From NCBI GenBank assembly GCA_009746045.1, contig RPFO01001989.1, positions 1-64,000 on the forward strand: a stretch of 64,000 nt of DNA, written 5' to 3'. Source of the stretch: Mesostigma viride (lineage: Eukaryota > Streptophyta > Mesostigmatophyceae > Mesostigmatales > Mesostigmataceae). The notes below the pieces were generated by a model, which was given only the letters and a program-made list of their open reading frames with translations, ran no database searches and had not been told where the DNA came from. Shown here piece by piece: positions 1 to 9,959 of this stretch (the stretch's first letter is position 1; each line of letters opens with the position of its first letter). The position numbers and the translations under genes were made by a program.

Positions 1-32
1 GGACCCAGGCGAGGGCCGCGCGGCGGGGTGAG
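1..32. repeat. Left terminal inverted repeat of polinton-like provirus
   Basis: The first 32 bases, starting GGACCCAGGCGAGGGCCG, are the reverse complement of 16368-16398 apart from one extra A at position 7. After about 32 bases the two ends diverge. The repeat begins at the first base of the window, so it may continue leftward, and a target-site duplication cannot be tested here. Confidence 0.85.
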
Positions 33-116
33 GACGCTGGGGGTCCATTCTGAAAGCGGAAGGACCATCGATTGACATGTGAAAAAACGTTATTAAAATA
101 TACTTACGAAGGCCAA

Positions 117-2503
117 TTACCGCCACAAATAAAGCAGTCGGCCTTTGGAACCGTCGCTCCAATTGTACTGAGTCAGCCTGCAGCCCAAACCGCCTTTGCC
201 TCGCTCCAAATAATTTCGCCTTGAGCTATCCATTAACCAGTCGAAGCAATCTGTTAACTCGTCGAGAAGAACCTTGACAGGCACTTGCCCTCCGCTGCAC
301 TTGACGAGCTCGCCGCTTTCTTTTAGCTCCTCGATAAAGGCACCAACACCATCAGACGAAACTTTTACGAGTTCCGTCTTCAGTACTCTATCTCCTCCGA
401 CCTAGGCGGCCACCTCTCGTCCTTGCTAGTTGCTTTGCCAGGTATACTACGCACTCTCTAATCGAAAATCGCCATCAATCCTAACGCAAACTCCTTGCGC
501 GAGTGCCCAGTGAGGTGTCGATGAGCTTCATGTGCTGACGCTCAGGTTCCGCGTCAATTTCCTCCTGGTGCAAAACTTGCTCACGAAAGGGGTACATGAC
601 AGCGCGGTCCCACAATCCCTCGCAGTGCCGGCAATTTCACGTCGTTGTGGTATCCAAACTAGCTGAACGTCGTAGGAAAATTGCAGCGTACTCGTCAGTG
701 GAGAGGCACGCGCCTTCAGGACCCCGTTGCCAGTGTATTCTTGAACTTTCGACGGCCACTATAGGACGTTGCGCTGGAGCTTCCGTTCGTCAAACCCAAC
801 GGCGCATTGCCGCGCATTCCCAAAACTTCTGGCTCGCCACATCGCTTGTCCCGCTCCTGGAAGTTGTAGAAAGCAGCACGAAACGTTGTTCCACGGCTTT
901 TGTCGCCGTACGCTGACCTGATGACGCTCGATCAGGAAGGCCCTCCCGTTGCCGTCCTGACCCTTCCAGAAGTATCCTTGCTCGTCACGATTGTCCCCCA
1001 CCATCAGTGAGCCAAGGAAACGCTGGAAGGTGGGCCGGTCACAAGCGTCTGGGAAATTCCTCCAGCTCCTTCCATAGCAACAAGTGTCGGCGTCTGGCGT
1101 GCTAAGGAAGTTCCCATCTGCTTGGAATCATTGTTCGTCGGGCCCGTCCGTCGCAGGTTCTGGTAGCGAGTTCCAGAAACCCCGTTAGGAAGCACAGGAG
1201 CAGCGGATTCTTTGTCGGCCTCTCACGAATTCGGTGGCTCGCGTAGATGATTTCCCTTGACCTCGTTGCGGATGTTGTTGATGTAAGGGCCGTCACGCAA
1301 GTTGTGGAGATTCTTACAGCGAGTCAGCCAGGGCTTTTCGGAAGTTTACGCCGCCTTCTTGTCGTCGCCCAGGATACTCGGCCTTGTCACGCCGTCAGAA
1401 AATAGGCGACAACCTCCGATACTTGGACGGAGCTTGTCCATCTCAGCGATGGCGTTCCGCAGAGGTTCGTCAGTCATCAGCTGGCGCCAACCATGTGGTC
1501 CTGAAATTCCACAAACGACCACCGCTGTACCGCCAAGGTCCCAGGCAAATCCCACCAACACAGGGCCTCGGCTACACCGCGATGAAATTCTCGAAGTGCG
1601 CGAGGATGTAAGACGTCGTGGCGTCTCGGATGGGAAAAGCAAAGACTTTGAGTTCGTCGCCGAGACGACAACTTCGCTCGAGGAGAAGTCGCGGGCAGTC
1701 CGAGTCGTGGCATTTCTGAATGATGCCGTCACGCGATCGACGAAGGTAAGTGTGGTTCTCCCGTGCTCAGCCGGCCAGCTCCGAGCACAAGTGGTGAAAC
1801 GTAGGCATACGTAGTTGTCACGGTCCTCGGAGTAGGTGAAGGCTCGCAGCATTCCAGCGCGTAGGTCTTCAAACATTCAGGTTAACGCATCGGACCTGGC
1901 CACGATTGCGCGAAAGTGAGTTGGCGATTGTCGTCACGTCCAGGTGCGTGATTTGCGCTGCTAGTGGCGGAAAACCCTCGTCGAAGAGTCGCTTCCAACG
2001 TCACGCTTGCCACGCTCGACTTTTTCCCTTTTTTTGCTGGAGGCTCGAGACCGTCGTCAATTCGCGACAGCAGCCCCTTTGCATCGTCGTCCCCCAATTG
2101 AGCGACAAACGTTTCGATGGGCTCGTTGTCGTAACGGCGAGAGAGAATTGGGCATCCTGGCTCGACGTCCTTTCGTGTTTATACACACAGTTCAGCAATC
2201 GCCGTCGTTGTAAATGGAATCGCCCATCCCGGGGAGCTGCAGAAAGTTTGGGCCTTCATGAGACGCCCATTTATCCTCACCGCACTTTCCAACCCTTCAC
2301 GTAGACACGGAACGAGTACGTTGAACGTCCTCTTGCCCTGGTTTCGGACCCAACGCGACGGACGCGACGTGAGTACTTTGACTTCTCATGTTGTTTACCA
2401 AGTTTCGAAGACGTCTTGATGATGTCGTCGACGGTGACTCCCGCTCTCCTTCCTCGTGAATGCGAATTGAGGTCGTAAGTCGAAGATATGGCTTGACAAA
2501 CAT
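117..2503 (-). pseudogene. Decayed SF3 (D5-like) helicase, probably primase-helicase
   Basis: The minus strand shows coding fragments in changing frames. Around 940-1080 one frame reads FQRFLGSLMVGD followed by GYFWKGQDGNGRAFLIE. This matches the SF3 helicase pattern of an LQRFLG-like helix followed by a Walker A of the form GxGxNGKS, but here the catalytic lysine is replaced by arginine and the serine by alanine. The last fragment (about 404 down to the TAA at 117-119) is open without ATG, charged, and resembles a C-terminal winged-helix tail. Upstream fragments at 1346-1876, 1882-2097 and 2297-2503 lie in different frames. SF3 helicases unwind viral DNA for replication; this copy cannot. 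The extent of the N-terminal (primase) part is inferred from size only. Region boundaries are approximate. Confidence 0.6.
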
Positions 2504-2994
2504 CGTCTTCTTTGAGAACCTCGCACCAATGGCCGCCAGCGCGAGATGAAGCCTGAGCGCTTCTGATTAGCGGATAGCTCTAGGGCGTTATCGTTCCAGT
2601 TCTATATTTAATCCTCCGCGCGAGCTTGATCATCTTTGCGGTGATGGGTGACTGGAGCCTCCATATGGTGGTGTGAGCGGAGAGTGCGGAATTGCGTGGG
2701 AGGTCCGCCTTTTATTCCACGGTGGAGATCTTCCCACGAGGAAGTCGAATCGTGTCCTTGTCCGGTTACGTCGTGTCGGATCAGGGACCGTGTCGTCATG
2801 CAGTGTTGAAGTCGAGACCATTCTGAAGGATTGTATACCGTATGCGCTTAAAAAAAAAGTTTCGATTAAAAAAATTTCAGTTCGTTCTAAAAACACACAA
2901 CCCTCGAAACCTCGACCCTTGAGAAAAAATGTCCCATTGGAACCTTTTCTTATTTCCTGTTAATGCATGCCAGTTTAGGATATCCTTTCGACCA
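2504..2994. other. Gap between decayed PLV genes, no supportable gene
   Basis: This stretch of about 490 bases has short open frames on both strands but none with a recognisable protein or consistent start. Around 2850-2880 it is A-rich (runs of 8 and 7 A), unlike the flanking GC-rich sequence, and could be a remnant intergenic region. Confidence 0.4.
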
Positions 2995-4651
2995 TCATGA
3001 AGAATTTTCCCACGGGAAAACTGTTCACTTTTTCCTCGGCTTCAGCCGACGTCCCGCCAGTCTCGCCGCCCTGGGAGAGGGGTCCCCGCCTGCCGCTCGT
3101 AAACGGCTCCTGTAAGTACGTCGTGCCCCATTCAAGTCACCAGCCCATTTTCGCTTTTTCACGAAAAGCGCCTTCAAGAAACGGGTGATGTACGCCTGCC
3201 TCGTTGCATCAATTGCCGTGGTAGATTGCGGTTGTACTTCGCAGAATAATACTCGTGCTTCATGTATTCGCTGGATTTTTTGGGTCCTCGAACACGTACT
3301 TCTGATCAGCTCGAGCCTGCAACGCGTTAATCAGCTTCTTTGTACCGCTCTGGAATTTGGTAGTCGTACGTGCCGTACGTCTCTGCCGTCTTAAAACGTT
3401 GAATTATCATGCGGCGCTCGCTCGGAATGTATCCGTTCTCGTGTGGCTCGAGCTCGCTGATAGAACTGACGATGCGCATTTTGTCGTGGTCGTACCTGGT
3501 CGGTGGCAGTTCTCGCCGGACAGTAAATAAGACCCATCAAAGCGGCGTCAGACGTAGGGTCCTTTTTGTACTCGGCGGCGGCGATCCGCTGGAGCTGCTC
3601 GTACGTGTACCTCAGTGGCTTGCTCTCGGGCCCTGTCGAATTTTCCTGTCGAGATCGCCCGACCTTCAGCTCATTGACTCGAGCAGCGTACGCGTCCGTC
3701 ACGTCGCGTGGGAGCCTCTTCTCAGGTGGCATCATTCGATTCACCCCGTTTATCACTCCGAGCAAGTTTCTTCTCGTTCTCCCTCCACGCATCCTCTTTC
3801 GAGTGTGCGAGCTTGCGTTTGGGTTCCGAGGTTTCGTGGACGACGCGCAGGACACGGCGGTGTCTCGAGGCAGTCGACTGATTCGTCCTGCGAGCACCCA
3901 TTTTGTCAAGGAGAACTCGCAGCCTGCCGATGTACCCCTTCGCGGTTTTGCGCGTCGCCCCGCGCGTCTCTCGAGGCCTGCCAGGCTCGTGATGCTCTGG
4001 CCGGGCATCCGCTGCGGCGACGGCCTCGTCGAAGGTCCATATCGTCCATCAGTAGGCGCCAGGCGGTTCCTCGTGGTGCGGTGGCTCCGGCGAGGGTTGG
4101 AGAGGTCGCCTGCAAGCCGATTTTTTTCGCGCACTCGGGTTATTTGCGATCCATCGGTCACCTGGGATTCCAAGACGCCCTCTTGACCTTGCTTTTCGCC
4201 GAGATGCAGTTCGTCTGGTCGCGGCGATTGCTCCCTTTTCGCCTGGGCCCGTCGCCATTGCTCGCGACGCTCCTCTACGGTCACCGTCATCTGATGACTG
4301 AACATGAGACAATTTTTTGGCTCGAGGCTTTTTATACCCTACGGGGTGGATCCTTGGGCGCCCTCGAGGCCGTTTCGGTTCGTGTCGTTTTTCCGTTTTG
4401 GAGGGTGAGCGCCCACGTGGACGCCTGCGATCGCCCACCAAGGCGAGGATGGCCAATCGGATTTCGGGGCTCATGTCGTGACAGGTGGACGGAATCGTGT
4501 CGTGGTGGCCTGCTTCTTGAAGGATCCTGACGACACGTTCTAGAGTTTTCTGCCCCAGTCGAGAACCCGAACAATATCGGAGGAGTGCTTGGGTGTCCAA
4601 CACGTACTCCTTCTCGGCGCCTGCGTATCGTTTGATGGACGGAATATCCAT
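2995..4651 (-). pseudogene. Decayed tyrosine recombinase (PLV/Crypton-type integrase)
   Basis: The start at 4651 (MDIPSIKRYAGAEKEYV) is open to about 4310, after which the frame changes several times. A fragment around 3900-4000 reads KTAKGYIGRLRVLLDKMG, like the SAM-like core-binding domain of tyrosine recombinases. After that, ALMGLIYC near 3540, LPPTRYDHDKM near 3500 (candidate first catalytic Arg) and IIQRFKTAETYGTYDYQIP near 3390 (candidate catalytic Lys hairpin followed by the IP motif) match the catalytic domain of eukaryotic virus/Crypton-like recombinases. A later LNGARRTYRSRL near 3100 could be the box-II region. At least three frameshifts and stops interrupt it. In PLVs this enzyme integrates the viral DNA. 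The assignment rests on motif order, so a divergent unrelated protein is possible. Confidence 0.5.
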
Positions 4652-4673
4652 AGTATATCATGTTCAGAGAAAA

Positions 4674-5558
4674 TTATTTTATCGAGAGAAATGTATTGAA
4701 GTTTCGACGAAACATTTTTTTCGGGTCGCGCTGGTCGAAGTCGACAGCGAAGAAGTCGTGAGGATCGTCCTTGACGGCGTGGTCCCATAGCGCGAGAAAC
4801 TCGTCCGGCGCCACAGCCCCCGCGCTCTCTTCCGCGATCTGTCGCGCGGCTCGATGGTCCTTCGTTCTGAACAGCGCAAGAAACGATATATTCGCTCGCA
4901 CTGCTCGTGGTACGCCACCGCTTGTGTACGCCTGTGTCAGGAAAATCATGCTCGTGAGGAAGTGTCTGTGTTTGAACGCGAAAGCCGCAACAGCGTTTTT
5001 GCTAGAGCTCTGATAGAGGGCACTGCCTTGCATGTCGTCTATCAGAATGAGCGACGAAGGAGGACCGTGCTCGAACCTTGTCGCAGGTTTATCCCAGTTC
5101 ATTGCATCAAGGCGTAGGTACATGGAGAGGTCCATGAGTTCTGCGTTTTTTTTCCCATCCACGTATTCGCGTTTGAACGTTTCCCAGACCTTGAGATCGT
5201 CCTTGTACCTCTCGTATTCGTGGAGGTCAGACTTTATATGATCTATCATCCCATCGAATGCCAGGTTAGAGTAGACTTCCATCGTCATAGCTGGTTCCGG
5301 GAGCTCCTTGTATTTTGGCTCCGTGTGGGCACTCCCTGAAATGAGGTACAGCTTGTCGAATGAGTTGTTAGCAAAGTAAGCCTTCGCCATGTTGACTGCC
5401 GATGTAGTTTTCCCAGACCGTCGAGCTCCGCAGAAGTTTGCGATGAAATGAAGACTCGGCATATTCGGTGGAGCAGGACGCTGTGGGGCGTATCGTTGCT
5501 TGATGTCTTTGTTCTCAAGTGAATGAATTCGTCGCTCTTCGATGATAGCCATTATCAT
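4674..5558 (-). CDS. DNA-packaging ATPase (A32/FtsK-HerA type)
   Basis: A 294-residue intact ORF. Walker A is GARRSGKT at residues 44-51, Walker B is LILIDDMQ at 170-177, and a sensor-like FLTQ lies at 206-209. This is the layout of the vaccinia A32-like genome-packaging ATPases found in PLVs, virophages and giant viruses, where it pumps DNA into preformed capsids. Length fits the family (about 250-300). The first two possible starts are M1 at 5558 and M3 two codons later. The start lies 12 bases after the stop of the coiled-coil gene at 5571-6098, so the two are probably co-transcribed leftward. It is intact while the recombinase downstream of it is ruined. Confidence 0.88.
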   Translation of the reverse strand: MIMAIIEERRIHSLENKDIKQRYAPQRPAPPNMPSLHFIANFCGARRSGKTTSAVNMAKAYFANNSFDKLYLISGSAHTEPKYKELPEPAMTMEVYSNLAFDGMIDHIKSDLHEYERYKDDLKVWETFKREYVDGKKNAELMDLSMYLRLDAMNWDKPATRFEHGPPSSLILIDDMQGSALYQSSSKNAVAAFAFKHRHFLTSMIFLTQAYTSGGVPRAVRANISFLALFRTKDHRAARQIAEESAGAVAPDEFLALWDHAVKDDPHDFFAVDFDQRDPKKMFRRNFNTFLSIK

Positions 5559-5570
5559 TCTGAAGACATT

Positions 5571-6098
5571 TTAATCGTCCAGACTAGCAAGGAGAGACGC
5601 GCGGATGGCGGCCATGCGCATCTCGTATGGCGTCATCGCGACAGGTGGCGGTGGTGGAGGTGGGAGCTGTCGGGTCTTGATCGGGGGTGGCGGAGAGTCC
5701 GGCTCTGTCTCCTTGGGCTTTCGACCCCGTCTTGGTTTTGGCGTGTCGGCGGGGGTTGAGGCGACGGAATCTTCAGCGAGAAGGCGTTCAATCCGCGATT
5801 TGTTGCGGGCTTCTTGCAGCTCGAGTTCGACTAGCCTTTGCCGCTGAATCTCCAATTCCTTTGCAAGGACCTTTCGTTTCGTTATCTCTGCCTCCTTTTC
5901 TTCGTTTCGTCTCTTCTCCCTCTCGGCTTTTGCGCGTTGCTGGTAAACCCTCATTTTGTCGCGAAGGGCTTTTTTCTGTTCATCATTCAGCGGTTGTCCC
6001 TTTCGAATTGTCTTGACCAGGTCAACCTGCTCTTCCCGCGTCTCGGCGAAGGTTTCGTCTTGGTAGCTCGTTGGGGTCTCTGAAGCCTCAGAGGCCAT
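5571..6098 (-). CDS. Coiled-coil, proline-rich PLV protein of unknown function
   Basis: 175 residues. Residues about 35-110 are extremely rich in K, R, E and Q with heptad-like spacing, a likely long coiled coil. Residues about 115-155 contain a basic RRGRKPK patch and two proline runs, and the tail is a short amphipathic helix. No enzyme motif is visible. It is first in the leftward ATPase operon, and its start is only 24 bases from the divergent start at 6123. Such proteins in PLVs are often virion or scaffold components; that role is inference. Confidence 0.65.
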   Translation of the reverse strand: MASEASETPTSYQDETFAETREEQVDLVKTIRKGQPLNDEQKKALRDKMRVYQQRAKAEREKRRNEEKEAEITKRKVLAKELEIQRQRLVELELQEARNKSRIERLLAEDSVASTPADTPKPRRGRKPKETEPDSPPPPIKTRQLPPPPPPPVAMTPYEMRMAAIRASLLASLDD

Positions 6099-6122
6099 GT
6101 TTATATTCTAGGTAGATAATAA
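6099..6122. promoter_or_regulatory. 24-bp divergent promoter gap
   Basis: Only 24 AT-rich bases (TTTATATTCTAGGTAGATAA and neighbours) separate the leftward start at 6098 from the rightward start at 6123. Any promoter for both transcription units must lie here or inside the coding sequences. AT-rich TATA-like stretches also sit just before the starts at 9454, 11422, 12758, 12955 and 14678. Confidence 0.4.
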
Positions 6123-8276
6123 ATGGTCGTTCTAACAACATTGAGCAGACCGACCAATCTCGCCACCGGGTTAACGCTCGACCCTGAAATGGAGGAGCGT
6201 GTTTCTAACATCGAAACAGACATAGATGGGCTTCAAGCTAGCGTGACGTTACTTCTTGGCATTTCACATCCATTCGATGAGTCACTCGTTGTCGACGGAT
6301 TCAAAATTTTCTACCCGAGCCAGCCGACAAATGTGCGACTCGGAGACAATTACGACGACGAGACCGCAAGCGACCCATCGGAACTTGCTTACAGTCTCGT
6401 CGTGAATGGGTATTCCTATTTTAAATCAGGGACTACTTTAGTCGACGATCTCACTCTAAATGAACCTTACCTTACGGCGAAAGTGGGAGCGACCCAGTAC
6501 CACGTCTTCGACTTTAGCCCTGATACGTTGCTAGACCCTGGTGGCAGAGTCCTGACCCGCGCGCAATTGGACTACCTTTTTGACCAACACGGGGTAGGCA
6601 AAACGTCGATAGCTAACTTGAACGGGGATTTCGTCCTCCATCTCGAAGACGGGACGACCGTGTCGCACCAAAACGCGTTCAACGTCATCAATGACCAGGA
6701 TGTGCGAGTCCAGCTGCCCTACAACGTTACGAATGGCGACGCGAGTGGAATCTGTAAGTTTACCTATCGCGACTACCACACGACCCAGGCGCGCACGGGG
6801 GAGAGCGTTGTGGACGGAGAGGTAGGATATCCATACTTTTCCGACTCTTTCTATGGTCTCGGCGGATCTCGATTTAACGGCCTCCCTCTCCGCGTGGAGT
6901 TGTTGTCTTTCGCCACGATTCGCGACGACAACCGCCGCCTTCCACTAACTGGGAGATCCTTCACCATCACGCGTACATACTCGCCACTGACGGACTGGCG
7001 AATGGGTCCGATTGACCCTGTGAACGCACTCTACTGGAGCACCAATCCAACCACCGCTAATTGGGAGGTCGTAGAGGGAACGACCCTCAAACAGGGCATA
7101 AAGATGACGACCCCCTTCGCATACCAACGCAAACTCCCCATCAGGTGGTACATGAATTCCACCCAGCTCACGCCGACCACTCCGACCATCGGCGGAGTCT
7201 CCCTCTCGCAAAACGGGGGACTGCGCGGGGAAGACGCCGTAATCACCGCGCCAGTCGCGGCAGATAGTAACAAGTATATGAACTACGAGATAGACGTCTA
7301 CAACGACTCGACCCTCACCTCCTACACCACCCACAAAGGAGGGGTGATGGTATGCGTTTCAAAAATGAGCCAACTGCACTCCGGCATCCGGACACCAAGT
7401 TCCTACATTTCATATCTAAATCCTGTAAAAATCGCGATCAACGGCGTCTACGCGGACCATGATGTGGGGTGGGGAAAGTCGTTGCCTCCTCTCACCGGTT
7501 TTCATCTGTTGGCGAACGGAGTATCTCAAGGGGCCTTGGATGGGACGTTGAAGACAACGACGTTTCAAAATCCATCCGAAGGCGATGATGTAGAACTCAG
7601 ATACAGGATCGTAACCGTAAAGGACTCGCCAAACCTGTCAGGAGAGACCGTGGAGATAGACGGCCCCGCTACGACGCTCCATTCTCTAGAATCATTCTCG
7701 CGCCACTCCGTGACCACGCTGCAAGCAGAAGCTTCGAAATACTACTTTGAAGGGTCTCCCGAAAAATTCTTTTTTGTAAAAACAGCCACTCCGGCACCAA
7801 GCAAATGTGTTGTTTTTTCAGAGCAGCTCATCGACGGCCCATTTCTATTGTGTTTTCGGCTATATTTGGGCAGCAACGATGCTTTCGTCTCGTTTGCAGA
7901 AAATACTATGTCTTTGACGAATAAATATCACCCGGCCACGACAGATGCCCATCAGAATTGGAGAAATGCGGCTACGACGCATTGGGGTATGCTGGGTATC
8001 AATCTGCACCATAGTGACTATGCACTCGACCTGTTTGACAATCTGAAGTCGAAGGTTCGATACACGTTAAACTCATCATGGAGACAACAAAACAGCTACT
8101 GGGTGGCATTTCGAAGAAAATCGGATGGGAAGGTGGAGCGTTATATATCCAAAACAACTCCTCAAGAACTTAGTGACATGACTAAAATCTCAAACTCGTC
8201 CGGTATATTTACAACCACTCCTACAGACATTCTTGACCCGTACATTCCGATGCCCTCCGACCAGTCTTCCACTTGA
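6123..8276 (+). CDS. Large beta-rich PLV structural protein (putative)
   Basis: 717 residues, intact. Residues about 20-45 (EMEERVSNIETDIDGLQASV) form a short coiled coil, as in trimeric attachment proteins. The rest is rich in T, S, G, N, D and aromatic residues with no helical or transmembrane segments, consistent with a beta-structured surface or fibre protein. It leads the rightward virion cluster. Its TGA at 8274-8276 overlaps the beginning of the next open frame at 8273, which lacks an ATG there, so the two could be one protein split by a frameshift. I recognise no named family. Confidence 0.7.
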   Translation: MVVLTTLSRPTNLATGLTLDPEMEERVSNIETDIDGLQASVTLLLGISHPFDESLVVDGFKIFYPSQPTNVRLGDNYDDETASDPSELAYSLVVNGYSYFKSGTTLVDDLTLNEPYLTAKVGATQYHVFDFSPDTLLDPGGRVLTRAQLDYLFDQHGVGKTSIANLNGDFVLHLEDGTTVSHQNAFNVINDQDVRVQLPYNVTNGDASGICKFTYRDYHTTQARTGESVVDGEVGYPYFSDSFYGLGGSRFNGLPLRVELLSFATIRDDNRRLPLTGRSFTITRTYSPLTDWRMGPIDPVNALYWSTNPTTANWEVVEGTTLKQGIKMTTPFAYQRKLPIRWYMNSTQLTPTTPTIGGVSLSQNGGLRGEDAVITAPVAADSNKYMNYEIDVYNDSTLTSYTTHKGGVMVCVSKMSQLHSGIRTPSSYISYLNPVKIAINGVYADHDVGWGKSLPPLTGFHLLANGVSQGALDGTLKTTTFQNPSEGDDVELRYRIVTVKDSPNLSGETVEIDGPATTLHSLESFSRHSVTTLQAEASKYYFEGSPEKFFFVKTATPAPSKCVVFSEQLIDGPFLLCFRLYLGSNDAFVSFAENTMSLTNKYHPATTDAHQNWRNAATTHWGMLGINLHHSDYALDLFDNLKSKVRYTLNSSWRQQNSYWVAFRRKSDGKVERYISKTTPQELSDMTKISNSSGIFTTTPTDILDPYIPMPSDQSST

Positions 8277-9406
8277 GCGGAGAGTACCACGGCGCGTATG
8301 TCTGGCCAATCAAAGATGACCTACAAGACATAGAGTTCGACTCTCTAAAAACCAACAACCCATCCGGATCGTACACAGCCGTCGGAGACGTGTTGGAGCT
8401 GCGTCACAGGTCCACCTCGTCGAGGAATTGTAGCATTTTTGGCAAATATAGCGTCACAAAACCCGTACCGGGTGTGGCGGATACTTGGTTTAAGGAGCTA
8501 ACACTCACGAATGAGAGTGTCATCCGCACGGTTGTTAAGTGTCCCGATGTTCAATACGGCGTGCAAATGAACCAATATACTGCCAAAATATATGGGATTC
8601 TACCAGCTCGTCAGTCGGTAAGGAAGTTTTATGTAAGACTTGGATTTTCAAACACCAAGTTGAGCAATGATCCGTTGCTTATCAGCGTAGTCGTTGGAGA
8701 AGCGTGGACTGGCGGTTTTTCTACAACGACAATATCAAAATCCTCGTCGTACGTTGACATAACCTGTGATCATATTTCACTGGTTGATCCTCCAGTTACT
8801 GGTATGATCCATTTGGCGACCGTGACGTTCCAGGTATTAGATCCAACAGTATCTGGCCCGAGCCCGCTTTTATTTGCTTCTAGCCTAAGCTACTATTATG
8901 GTTCAAGCCTGTCGTCAATTGGCGGCAATCACGGGATGGACGTGGCCCTGTATGAAGATGTCCGAGAAACTAGGCGTATATCGCACACGATATTGGAAGC
9001 AGATTCTTTGGTCGGTCTGAGGCAGCCCATATACGACTACCCGCTTCCGCAATTTTGGCACGGCGCCCCTGTGGCCGTGATGTCTTTCCACGACCCGGCC
9101 ACACAATCGGAACTAACTCTTCCGACCGCGTTGACCAATATCCTTGTCAGGTTAACATTTGATAACAACCCACCAACGATTCTCGACATATCAAACCCAT
9201 ATCGCTTAACGGCTAGCGGCCTGTCCGTCTGGCCGGTAAACGTTATAATTGGCAGCAACTGGAATGTTGTTTCAGGATACGAGGAGGATGACGGGGTGTT
9301 TGAAATCGCATTGCGGATTCCTCGCATCACCACTGACACGTCAACAAACATAGCTCTCTACGGCGTTTTGCAAGTCGCGCGCTGGAAAAATGGCCGTGTC
9401 GACTAA
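8273..9406 (+). CDS. Beta-rich PLV structural protein, start unclear
   Basis: 377 codons open from the TTG at 8273. The frame is actually open from 8237, just after a TGA at 8234. There is no ATG in frame until about 100 residues in. Either it starts on a non-ATG codon by coupling to the overlapping stop of the preceding gene, or it is the C-terminal part of that gene after a one-base frameshift. Composition (S, T, V, aromatic, few charges) is like the upstream protein and fits a virion component. No catalytic motif or known family was recognised. Confidence 0.6.
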   Translation: MSGEYHGAYVWPIKDDLQDIEFDSLKTNNPSGSYTAVGDVLELRHRSTSSRNCSIFGKYSVTKPVPGVADTWFKELTLTNESVIRTVVKCPDVQYGVQMNQYTAKIYGILPARQSVRKFYVRLGFSNTKLSNDPLLISVVVGEAWTGGFSTTTISKSSSYVDITCDHISLVDPPVTGMIHLATVTFQVLDPTVSGPSPLLFASSLSYYYGSSLSSIGGNHGMDVALYEDVRETRRISHTILEADSLVGLRQPIYDYPLPQFWHGAPVAVMSFHDPATQSELTLPTALTNILVRLTFDNNPPTILDISNPYRLTASGLSVWPVNVIIGSNWNVVSGYEEDDGVFEIALRIPRITTDTSTNIALYGVLQVARWKNGRVD

Positions 9407-9453
9407 CAAGACCCTCACTTGGACGTTATAAAAATCTATGATTATATGCAGAA

Positions 9454-9957
9454 ATGGCAAGGCGTCAGAAATCAGCACGGCGCCGTCCTTCAAGTAAAAG
9501 GGGAAAACCGAAGCGTAAGGTCGCACCCCAGTCGCAGGTGACCGCTTCATCGACCAACACCATTGTCATCCACAGCGCGCCGGTCCGAAGAGCGGTGAAC
9601 AAAGGGAAGGTCGCAGAGGCGCGAGGGTTCAAGGATGCCCTTCTCATGGCGTCAGTGATGGCGAACTCTAGACCGGTCGCGTACCCCCCATTGTCCGCGT
9701 ATGCCCAACCGGCCCCTGTCGCGCCGGCTCCCGAACCGGTTGTCGTCGATGAAGCAGTGGCGGCACCCCCGGAGCCTGCGGGTGTACCTGTCGGGAAACG
9801 AGTCCAGGTGGGAGGCGCGAGGTGGAAATGCCCACAACCCGGGTGTAAGAGCACGTTCGCAAACGAAAAAAACCTCCTGCTGCATCTCAGGAGGGTCCAC
9901 AACACGGTCGTGGGAATTCCAAAAGAAGGCGCTGAAAAAAATCTCACAGAAGAGTAA
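9454..9957 (+). CDS. C2H2 zinc-finger basic protein
   Basis: 167 residues. The N terminus (1-25) is very basic (RRQKSARRRPSSKRGKPKRK), suitable for nucleic-acid binding or nuclear import. A middle region of A, P and V is low-complexity. One classical C2H2 finger has C126, C131, H144 and H149 (C-x4-C-x12-H-x4-H) with the usual F and L core. It lies between the large structural genes and the penton-like gene; the stop at 9955-9957 is followed two bases later by the next ATG at 9960. A DNA-condensing core protein or a viral transcription factor are both possible. The function is inferred from the finger and the basic arm only. Confidence 0.75.
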   Translation: MARRQKSARRRPSSKRGKPKRKVAPQSQVTASSTNTIVIHSAPVRRAVNKGKVAEARGFKDALLMASVMANSRPVAYPPLSAYAQPAPVAPAPEPVVVDEAVAAPPEPAGVPVGKRVQVGGARWKCPQPGCKSTFANEKNLLLHLRRVHNTVVGIPKEGAEKNLTEE

Positions 9958-9959
9958 AC

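Noticed and set aside
3409-4530. 373-codon plus-strand ORF in the PLV left end
   Set aside because: Its composition (C, R, S, W, F) is that of an antisense shadow; the minus strand carries recombinase-like motifs in the same stretch.
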